A stretch of 64,000 bases of DNA from Prevotella sp. P5-92. GTDB lineage: Bacteria > Bacteroidota > Bacteroidia > Bacteroidales > Bacteroidaceae. The stretch lies in the NCBI RefSeq assembly GCF_002251245.1, contig NZ_NPJG01000114.1:33387-97386 (forward strand). Direction: 5' to 3'. A model generated the notes under the pieces. That model did not search any database, had not been told where the DNA came from, and saw only the letters and a program-made list of their open reading frames with translations. Positions within the stretch are counted from its first letter, which is position 1; every line of letters begins with the position of its first letter. This document shows, one piece after another, positions 35,276-42,134 of the stretch. A program made the position numbers and the translations under genes.

Positions 35276-37054
35276 TTACTCGGAGAGTACGAGGCGGAGA
35301 CCGAGGTAGTAGTTACGGTCGCCAGGCGAGTAGCGTTCACGACGCGCAGAGCGACAGCCCCCCGCGCCGTAGCTCCAGCTACCGCCACGGCACACACGGC
35401 TAGTACCACTTGAAGGACCTGTAGGATTAGTCTGAGCATTGCTGCTATATTTACCGTACCTGTCTTGACACCATTCCCATACGTTGCCACTCATGTCGTA
35501 TATCCCCAACTCGTTTGCATTCTTAGTTTTAACGGGATGAGTCTTACTGCCAACATACCATGCAACTTCATCTATATTACTGCTACCGCTATACTGTGTA
35601 TGGCGGCTCTTGTTTCCACCACGGGCAGCAAACTCCCACTCTGCCTCTGTAGGCAAGCGGAATCTTTTGCCGGTTAGATTGTTTAGCTTGCGGACAAAGT
35701 CTTGGCAATCATTCCAAGACACCTGTTCTATTGGCAAATTGTCACCCTTAAAATATGATGGATTACTTCCCATCACGGCTTTCCACAATGCCTGAGTCAC
35801 TTCCGACTCACCAATGTAATATGTTGACAAAGACACCGAATGCTTAGGCTTTTCGTCTCTCCATGGTCCCTTCATTTCTATGGTCGCCCCCATGGTGAAT
35901 GTACCGCCATCGACCTTTATCATATTAAACGTAACACCATTTACAGTGATTGGAACTACAGAACCAGATGCAGAACTGTTGTTAACAGAGGATAATGAAC
36001 TTGATGTGCTATCGCTCCTTCTCAAACTTCCATTGATGGAAGCCTGCTGATTCTCCTGTATTGTCACGCTGCCAGCATAGTCCTCATATCCCGACTTGCT
36101 TATCTTTACGCTGTGTTTGCCTGCAGTAATGTTGCTGAAAACATTCGGAGTCTTGCCAAGAAGGCGGTTGTCCATATAAATGTCGGCATCAACCGGCTCA
36201 TAGTCAACCATAAGAGAACCGAATATTTGTTGGAGGGCAGGAATTGTTACTGTCTCAGTCTGCTGCTTTCCCAAAGTAACTGTGGTGGAAGCGGGGCGAT
36301 AACCTTCTTTGCGAGCTTCAACCAAGTATGTGCCTGGAGTCAACTCACCATTCCAGCTGTCGGTGCCTTTATAGTCCTCGTCAATATATATCTTCGACCC
36401 GGATGTAGTTGTCTTCACCGTAAGATTGGCTTTGGTGGATTGAAGGGCGACGTTAAGTTGCTGGCGTGAGCCAGACATACTTACACTGCCAGTCTTAGCT
36501 AAATAACCATCCGCCTCTATCCGATAATTGTGACTTCCATTGCTTAGGTACACTTTCAGAGTTCCATCAGCATTTACTGCTCTCGGCTCACCATTGTCGA
36601 TAGACACACGCGACGAGGCGGGAGTGACATTCATTACGAGGAAGTTCCCCTGCGATAGTTGGGGAGCAGGAGGAGTACCCGTAAGCACTGTAAGCCTATA
36701 TACATTTCCACTCTCCACCCGTTCTATGCCATAGTCTGCAAAGGTTACTGTGAGAGGCAGAAAACTATCGTGACGAATGGTGAGCTGGCGGCTGCCGTTG
36801 GTGATATACACCAGGTATTCACCAGTGTTGTACTTGGGACTGCCAATGGTGTTGCCGTCGAACACCACGCCTTGTTGAGCTATTCCCACACGTATCACTG
36901 CACAAGGTCTGCCATTGAGGTCTGTGCGCGGCTCGGTGCGGGCGACAAGGTCGTTGGGTATGTATTCAAAAGTCTTCACCTTCATCTCTTGTGCGGCAAG
37001 CTGAAACACAAAAGTTGTGAAGAGAAATACCAATATTATTGTCTTTCTAAACAT
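35276..37054 (-). CDS. Exported PEGA-SUMF1 protein S7 with variable 3' end
   Basis: 592 residues from ATG 37054. Signal peptide MFRKTIILVFLFTTFVFQLA; N-terminal domain nearly identical to S3; three PEGA-type domains (NVTPASSRVSIDNGEPRAVN; LTVKTTTSGSKIYIDEDYKG; DYEPVDADIYMDNRLLGKTP); Ser/Asn linker; SUMF1 domain ending in variable block RGGSWSYGAGGCRSARRERY. First SUMF1 gene after the kinase (20-bp gap), so co-transcription with the signalling genes is likely. Confidence 0.92.
   Translation of the reverse strand: MFRKTIILVFLFTTFVFQLAAQEMKVKTFEYIPNDLVARTEPRTDLNGRPCAVIRVGIAQQGVVFDGNTIGSPKYNTGEYLVYITNGSRQLTIRHDSFLPLTVTFADYGIERVESGNVYRLTVLTGTPPAPQLSQGNFLVMNVTPASSRVSIDNGEPRAVNADGTLKVYLSNGSHNYRIEADGYLAKTGSVSMSGSRQQLNVALQSTKANLTVKTTTSGSKIYIDEDYKGTDSWNGELTPGTYLVEARKEGYRPASTTVTLGKQQTETVTIPALQQIFGSLMVDYEPVDADIYMDNRLLGKTPNVFSNITAGKHSVKISKSGYEDYAGSVTIQENQQASINGSLRRSDSTSSSLSSVNNSSASGSVVPITVNGVTFNMIKVDGGTFTMGATIEMKGPWRDEKPKHSVSLSTYYIGESEVTQALWKAVMGSNPSYFKGDNLPIEQVSWNDCQDFVRKLNNLTGKRFRLPTEAEWEFAARGGNKSRHTQYSGSSNIDEVAWYVGSKTHPVKTKNANELGIYDMSGNVWEWCQDRYGKYSSNAQTNPTGPSSGTSRVCRGGSWSYGAGGCRSARRERYSPGDRNYYLGLRLVLSE
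35306..35401 (-). other. Candidate DGR variable region of S7
   Basis: 96-nt block, same length and register as S2, S3 and S5. Variable codons AGC, AGC, GGG, GGC, CGT, GAA, CGC, TAC, GGC, GAC, AAC, TAC, TAC. GAA is the one codon not explained by adenine substitution of AAC. Anchors TGTCGCTCTGCG and CTCGGTCTCCGCCTCGTA are unchanged. Confidence 0.82.
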
Positions 37055-37080
37055 AAACAAGATTCGTTTTTTAACAATAT

Positions 37081-38505
37081 CTATCTCACGAAGTCTTCGA
37101 TCTTGGTTCCTGAGTCATCGTAAAGCGTGCCACTCATAAGCACACCCTTTTCGCAAAATCCCTCAACAAAGCAACCAGAGTAAGCCTCAAAAGTGCATCC
37201 TACTATCGAGTGACTTCTCTTAAATCGCATAGTACCCGTTCCATGAGGCTTTCCGTTGAGGGTCTGTCCTGTCCATACGGCATATCCGAGATCAATAGTG
37301 CCTTTAGCAGGATTGTTCTGTTTCTGTGAAACGGTGATTGTAGGTTCCGGTCGGGGGGTGGGTTCTGGTTTGGGTTCTGGTTTGGGCGGATTGATTTTGA
37401 CAGTATCTTTCTTAATCAAAACAGGGTCTGCCTTATGCTGTACAGTGTCCTTCTTCATGCTATCTGCGGTGGCAGTGGTAGTGTCAGTTTTTGGTGAAAG
37501 AGTCTTGAAATATATTTTGGAGATACCAAAAACACAAGCCCCTACAAGAAGAATACCGACAACTATAGATGCCACTGTTTTAACGGGAAAAGGTTTGCTT
37601 ACAACAACAGATTCTGTCTCTGTTCCACCATTATCAGACAGCGAGGTAAGGAAAATGGACGAGGACTGAGGCCTGTCAGAAGGTGATGAATTCATTGCAT
37701 GAACTATAGCCTCTGAGGTACGTTCTGAGATATTGTCAGGCATCATGCGATAGATTCTTGCCTTCGTCAAGGAAGCTGCTTCATCAGGAGTTTTTCCTGC
37801 AAGCATGAAGAGCAGCGTGGCAGCAAGAGAATATACGTCAGCAGTCTTGTCAGGAATTATAGAAGCGTCCTTTAGTTCTGCTGGAGAATAGCCAGAACTA
37901 TATCCACCTACCTTATTTTTGCTCTTTGGAAAATGAGCCTGCCCGAAATCTATCAAAACGGGGGAGACCTGACCGTTTTCACGATAAACCATAATGTTGT
38001 TTGGCTTTATGTCCAGATGCAATATCTTATTGTCATGGAGATAGCCAACGGCGTAAGCCAAGGATGTGATGATATCTATGGCATCAGCCTCAGACAACGT
38101 GCCGCCTTTGTTCTTGACATACTGTTCGAGCGAGGTCTCTCCGAGGTATTTCATGACATAATAGACAGTGTTGTTCTGCTGGAACACCTCGTTTACAGGC
38201 ACTATGTTCTTATGCTGCAAGCCGTGGAGCACATTTGCCTCATCGAGGAAGTTAGTCTTGGCATCAGCAAACAGTTCTTGTGCCGACGGCGAGGAAACTA
38301 TGACATTAAGGTTGCTGTCGCGAGTGCAAGACTTAGAGGGGAAAAACTCCTTGATGGTGTAGTAAGCCTGAATGGGAATATTGCCATCCATCACTTCCGC
38401 CTTGACGAGATAGGTAATGCCAAAGCCACCGCTATGCAGTGGCTTTACAATAGTATAGGTTTTCATACCATTGAGTACGAAACCTTGAGGTAATGCGTTA
38501 TTCAT
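37081..38505 (-). CDS. Membrane-anchored Hanks-type Ser/Thr protein kinase
   Basis: 474 residues. Kinase domain 1-~275: Gly-rich loop LHSGGFGITYLV, the Lys in AYYTIKEFFP, catalytic loop LHLDIKPNNIMV, DFGQAHF, and a YSSGYSPAEL activation/P+1 segment; all catalytic residues are present. One TM helix near 310-332 (ASIVVGILLVGACVFGISK), then a Lys/Pro-rich extracytoplasmic stalk (KPEPKPEPTPRPEP) and a C-terminal MORN-like module (YAVWTGQTLNGKPHGTGTMR). It follows the zinc-ribbon/FHA gene by 6 bp and precedes the SUMF1 genes by about 20-26 bp. A kinase transmitting signals from envelope sensors is inferred. Confidence 0.93.
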   Translation of the reverse strand: MNNALPQGFVLNGMKTYTIVKPLHSGGFGITYLVKAEVMDGNIPIQAYYTIKEFFPSKSCTRDSNLNVIVSSPSAQELFADAKTNFLDEANVLHGLQHKNIVPVNEVFQQNNTVYYVMKYLGETSLEQYVKNKGGTLSEADAIDIITSLAYAVGYLHDNKILHLDIKPNNIMVYRENGQVSPVLIDFGQAHFPKSKNKVGGYSSGYSPAELKDASIIPDKTADVYSLAATLLFMLAGKTPDEAASLTKARIYRMMPDNISERTSEAIVHAMNSSPSDRPQSSSIFLTSLSDNGGTETESVVVSKPFPVKTVASIVVGILLVGACVFGISKIYFKTLSPKTDTTTATADSMKKDTVQHKADPVLIKKDTVKINPPKPEPKPEPTPRPEPTITVSQKQNNPAKGTIDLGYAVWTGQTLNGKPHGTGTMRFKRSHSIVGCTFEAYSGCFVEGFCEKGVLMSGTLYDDSGTKIEDFVR

Positions 38506-38511
38506 TGTTTG

Positions 38512-39108
38512 TCAATATGTTAATGTCAGTTTTGTCTTTCCAAGCATAATCTTTGCCCCAGGAAATATCACAAACGATGCAGGTGGAGCGGTGTATTCCC
38601 TACCATTCACTATGACTGGATTCTTTGGCTTTTCGAGCAATGTGAAGAGATATTCATAACCACCTTGACTCTCCGTCACCGTTATGGAGATGGAACGGCG
38701 GCTGATTGTGGCGTCTCCGTCTATCATTATCGCGGAAGACTTGGAGTTGTCCTTCCTTCCAATGGTGTTTTCACCAAGAGAAAGAGCATGGAAAATGGGA
38801 CTACGGAAAAAGCCACGTTCCTGCGAGAGGTGTGCCATAGAACGGGAACTGTCTGTTTTCCCCTTATACACGACATCCGTCACTACAGGAAGTGGTTCTT
38901 CCTTTTTTGTACTATTCTCATTTTGGGAAGAAGGATTGCCCATGGAAATCACTTTCTCCTCTATCTTCACTCCAAAGTCTTTCCCGCATCCGGGGTTTTG
39001 GCATTTCAGGCGTACTATCCCAGCCTTCTCGGGCATGGAAAACTTGTTGGTAAAGCCGCAATGACAACAGTTTGCGGTAAGAATTGGACGTTGTTTCTTT
39101 TCTTCCAT
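38512..39108 (-). CDS. Zinc-ribbon and FHA-domain protein
   Basis: 198 residues, no signal or TM. N-terminal zinc ribbon (CCHCG then CQNPGCGKDF), a Ser/Glu-rich linker (~55-90), and a C-terminal FHA domain (SLGENTIGRKDNSKSSAIMI, ISRRSISI, NGREYTAPP, IMLGKTKLTL). FHA domains bind phosphothreonine, so this is a probable cytosolic substrate or effector of the adjacent kinase. Confidence 0.85.
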   Translation of the reverse strand: MEEKKQRPILTANCCHCGFTNKFSMPEKAGIVRLKCQNPGCGKDFGVKIEEKVISMGNPSSQNENSTKKEEPLPVVTDVVYKGKTDSSRSMAHLSQERGFFRSPIFHALSLGENTIGRKDNSKSSAIMIDGDATISRRSISITVTESQGGYEYLFTLLEKPKNPVIVNGREYTAPPASFVIFPGAKIMLGKTKLTLTY

Positions 39109-39138
39109 GATAACTTATTCTGCAAATCGAATCAACTT

Positions 39139-39891
39139 TTACTCCCACGACATCAACACCGTATCATGGAGAGTTGATGATGTAACAAGTTGCGGATGCT
39201 GTCTTTTGTCGCTATGCAGCTGGACATCCTTGTACAAATATGAAAACAGCTCTTTCACCGTAACCTGCTTGTCGCCATTGACGTCGCTTTTGCCCCGGAG
39301 GCCTTTCAAGAGCGAGCGTGTAAAGATGCCTGCCCCTACCAAGGGAATCTCTATGGACAACTCGTCATCTCGTGAAGAGAGGAACAGTATATATCGCGGA
39401 TTTGCTTTGATTATCTTTTTCCAAGAGTCGTCGGAGATTTTTTTTGAGTGGAGGCTTGACGAGGCGGTGCCTGAGAAGCAAGCATCTACATAACATACGA
39501 TGTCTGCCGCCTTGCATTTGTCGAGTTCCGCAAACAACTCCGAGTATGTAAGCATAGACGACTGGTTTTCGCTATAGGTACAAAGTGTGTTGGGCATTCC
39601 ATGTCCGCTATAGAAGAAAACGATATGGTCTGCAGGTTTTGCCACTTTTGCAATCTTCTGGATTGTTTCAATGACATTCTCCCTTGTAGCATATTTGCTG
39701 GTAAAGAGAGTAACGTGGGCACCTCTGTTTTTGTAGAGAAGTGAAAGATTCTTGGCATCCTTACTTGACTGTGTAAGGTCGTTTTCCGTTCCCTCATAGT
39801 TTGAAACACCGGTTATCACGACGTAAGTCTTTTGTGCGGACAGGGAGAGGCACAAGAGGGAAATGATACAAAGTGAGATAATTCTTTTCAT
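39139..39891 (-). CDS. Exported caspase-like (C14) peptidase
   Basis: 250 residues with signal peptide MKRIISLCIISLLCLSLSAQ. Caspase-fold catalytic pair visible: His in IVFFYSGHGMPN (~residue 98) and Cys in CYVDACFSGTA (~143). Near the C-terminus DVNGDKQVTVKEL matches an EF-hand calcium loop. Export to the periplasm is unusual, since most bacterial conflict caspases are cytosolic. Lies 12 bp after the FHA gene and 30 bp before the zinc-ribbon/FHA gene. Confidence 0.9.
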   Translation of the reverse strand: MKRIISLCIISLLCLSLSAQKTYVVITGVSNYEGTENDLTQSSKDAKNLSLLYKNRGAHVTLFTSKYATRENVIETIQKIAKVAKPADHIVFFYSGHGMPNTLCTYSENQSSMLTYSELFAELDKCKAADIVCYVDACFSGTASSSLHSKKISDDSWKKIIKANPRYILFLSSRDDELSIEIPLVGAGIFTRSLLKGLRGKSDVNGDKQVTVKELFSYLYKDVQLHSDKRQHPQLVTSSTLHDTVLMSWE

Positions 39892-39903
39892 AAAAGTTGT
39901 TTT

Positions 39904-40557
39904 TTATGCATGGGCTTGACAAGCACAGCACATCTGGTTATTGAAATCGTTTTCTGTCAAGAGTCTGCCACACTTGGGGCAGAGAAGCAACTTGCTGTAA
40001 TGGGAATTGAAACGCTTAAGACCCTTTTTATTGGCTGCTGTCTTGTTGACAATGACCGTTAGTAGGGTTGTTATTATCACGGTAAAGGAGACACTGTAAG
40101 GTTTCATTTCCGACGGCAGGAGGAAAGTTAGCAAAAGACCAATGAGTGCCGATATTATGGAAGGCAAATATCTCAGATTAGCTTTCTTCCGCTCCTTCTC
40201 ATCCAAATCCGCCTTCTCCCTCAATGCTTGTGAGTGAATATCCATGACATGGCGGAACTCACGTCGATAGTCTGATGGATCATCTTCAATGACATGGTGT
40301 GCGAGAAAAGTGAACCCCATCTTTGTCTGGTCGCCAAGAACAATACGTGTGAACTCTTGTATTGCAACCTTTTTAATTTTTACCAACTCCCCGTTGTCAT
40401 CAACGATATAGGTTCCATTGACAGAATCAAGGTCCTCAAGAATCCAGCGACCATCGTCAGAAACGGTAAGTAGGGCATGTTCCCTACTAACTCTTGTTTT
40501 CGAATCGGCTATGGGGAATGGCTGTGTGCCACCCCTTCCTAAAACAAATTTCTTCAT
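39904..40557 (-). CDS. FHA-domain membrane protein with C-terminal zinc ribbon
   Basis: 217 residues. FHA domain 1-~85 (KKFVLGRGGTQPFPI, SREHALLTV, DLDSVNGTYI: the Gly-Arg, Ser-x-x-His and Asn-Gly signature residues). A charged helix ~95-125, two closely spaced TM helices (LPSIISALIGLLLTFLLP; VSFTVIITTLLTVIV), and a zinc ribbon CPKCG...CCACQ at the end. The 4-bp overlap with the LytTR gene implies coupled translation. A membrane-bound phosphothreonine reader is inferred. Confidence 0.87.
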   Translation of the reverse strand: MKKFVLGRGGTQPFPIADSKTRVSREHALLTVSDDGRWILEDLDSVNGTYIVDDNGELVKIKKVAIQEFTRIVLGDQTKMGFTFLAHHVIEDDPSDYRREFRHVMDIHSQALREKADLDEKERKKANLRYLPSIISALIGLLLTFLLPSEMKPYSVSFTVIITTLLTVIVNKTAANKKGLKRFNSHYSKLLLCPKCGRLLTENDFNNQMCCACQAHA

Positions 40558-40925
40558 TCCTGTTGTTTTGTGGTTTTTGTAATCAGTGTCTTATAATCTT
40601 TAAGTATCTGCTTTGGCATCTGCAATGTCAGACAGTCGTGTTCGCCATCAGTGAGTTGCAGTCGATGTTTAAGGAGATTGATGTTATACAAATATCTCTG
40701 ATTAATGACAACACTCCTCCCGAGGCGCACAAATGGGCATACTGAGGAAGAAGGATATGAGTCTGAGATGATTTTCTCTACTTTTGTGATTCCAATAGAA
40801 AGAACCACTTGCATACCTGTAATATACACTATCTTGGTGTAATTTCCATCTGCAAGAATATATGCTATGTTATCTACCAATAGCATGATAAGTTCATCTC
40901 TGTTGTTTATGCATATCTTTTTCAT
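40554..40925 (-). CDS. LytTR DNA-binding protein (stand-alone)
   Basis: 123 residues consisting of a LytTR domain without a receiver: NIAYILADGNYTKIVYI, KVEKIISDSYP, FVRLGRSVVINQRYLYNI match the family. Without a phosphoacceptor domain it may respond to partner proteins. Second gene of the cluster, 34 bp after the UpxY-like gene, probably controlling this cluster. Confidence 0.87.
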   Translation of the reverse strand: MKKICINNRDELIMLLVDNIAYILADGNYTKIVYITGMQVVLSIGITKVEKIISDSYPSSSVCPFVRLGRSVVINQRYLYNINLLKHRLQLTDGEHDCLTLQMPKQILKDYKTLITKTTKQQE

Positions 40926-40959
40926 ACATATATGTATTTTTTGCTCTTAAACTATGAAA

Positions 40960-41694
40960 CTAAATGTGCAATAAAAATGCGCTTGGAACATAAGCTGTAA
41001 TGATGGTGCCTACGCCCTCGATGATAATGCCTACACGTTGCTGACCTTGATACCGTGCCACCCTTCCCATAACACCCTTGAATTTTCCATCTTTAACTCT
41101 AACCATTTCTCCGGAGGTGAACTTCTCTATTCTATGCACTGAGCAAATCACTTCCTCAGACTCTGAATCACAGATAATCTTAAGACCCTCTATCTGGTAA
41201 TCTGGTACGATGAGGGGCTCTTTTATAAGTTGTGATCCTTCGTGAATATGACGATAATAAAAACGGAGGTGAGGGAGGTTTACGTTGTCGTAAACAAAAG
41301 ACTTAATCTCTTCTTCTGTTCCGCGTGCAAAGAAAATATTTGGAAGACGAGATTCTTCTACGGTCTTTCGCTTGCCGTCAACTTCCTTGACGGTCTTGAC
41401 CGTCGGATAGTATGCCTCTACATTCTTTCCAACCAAATAGTCGTATGCCTTCTTTTCGCGTCCATAGGTGACACGTAGAGCATACCAATGAGGAACATTC
41501 TTCGGTTTGCACTTGATGGTTTTGATGATACTACCCGGCAGGGCATTTCTGGTGGACACCCCTGTTTGTGAGTTCTCTGCCAAAAATGGCTCTTGAACTT
41601 CGGGGAGGGCATCGGGGGTAAGCCCGGTGCAGGGAGGGATTTCACCGCCTCCATGGGTGTTATCATCTATCGATGCGTTATCAGCGATTTTCAT
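40960..41694 (-). CDS. UpxY-type NusG-like transcription antiterminator
   Basis: 244 residues: a poorly conserved ~60-residue N-terminal extension, an NGN domain (HWYALRVTYGREKKAYDYLV, EAYYPTVKTVKEVDGKRKTV, PNIFFARGTEEEIKSF) and a KOW motif (EMVRVKDGKFKGVMGRVARY). In Bacteroides, UpxY proteins load at the 5' leader of capsule operons to prevent early termination. Here it heads a 22-kb signalling/SUMF1 cluster instead, with a ~115-nt leader, which suggests processive antitermination of a very long operon. Confidence 0.87.
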   Translation of the reverse strand: MKIADNASIDDNTHGGGEIPPCTGLTPDALPEVQEPFLAENSQTGVSTRNALPGSIIKTIKCKPKNVPHWYALRVTYGREKKAYDYLVGKNVEAYYPTVKTVKEVDGKRKTVEESRLPNIFFARGTEEEIKSFVYDNVNLPHLRFYYRHIHEGSQLIKEPLIVPDYQIEGLKIICDSESEEVICSVHRIEKFTSGEMVRVKDGKFKGVMGRVARYQGQQRVGIIIEGVGTIITAYVPSAFLLHI

Positions 41695-42134
41695 ATCGGT
41701 GACCTTACTTTGTTCTAGACAGAACTTAGTTTTTTATGTGACAGTTAATAGACATGCCTTTGTTAATATGACGTATTGTTCCGCCGCAAACTGTATTCAC
41801 GTCTTTTATGTCGAGTGCAAATTTAACTAAATTCCTCGAAAAACAAAAGAAAAGTAAAAGAAATGTTTGACAAACGCGATGGTTTTAACGTTTTTTAATC
41901 GGGATGAAATAAAGTAGAAACTGTTCAGTCTTTTTATTGTTTAAAAGTGTAATTATACACATTTAGGGAAGTATGGGCACTTCTATGGTCATTAGGGCTA
42001 CAGCAACATAAGTACCCGAACAAATGCAGGTGGGCGGCAAAAAGCAAAAATGTGAGATAGTGTCCCACTTGGGAATCTGGGCGAAGCGGACTATATTTCA
42101 ATAGTATCTCACATCGACCTGTCCCCCGTACTTA
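41695..42134. other. Intergenic region upstream of the cluster
   Basis: Holds the cluster promoter (41818-41847, minus strand), its leader, and a 10-bp inverted repeat atgtgagata (42050-42059) with its complement at 42105-42114 enclosing a 45-nt loop. No gene seen. Confidence 0.55.
41818..41847 (-). promoter_or_regulatory. Promoter of the UpxY-headed cluster
   Basis: Minus-strand TAAATTTG (plus-strand CAAATTTA, 41818-41825) and TTTG (plus CAAA, 41844-41847) with an 18-nt spacer, close to consensus. Predicts a leader of roughly 115 nt before ATG 41694. Confidence 0.75.

Noticed and set aside
19564..41694. DGR reverse transcriptase, accessory gene or template repeat within the cluster
   Set aside because: I looked for a ~300-400 residue RT-like frame and an AAC-rich copy of the variable block in the intergenic regions and saw none; the only retroelement trace is the group II intron remnant.
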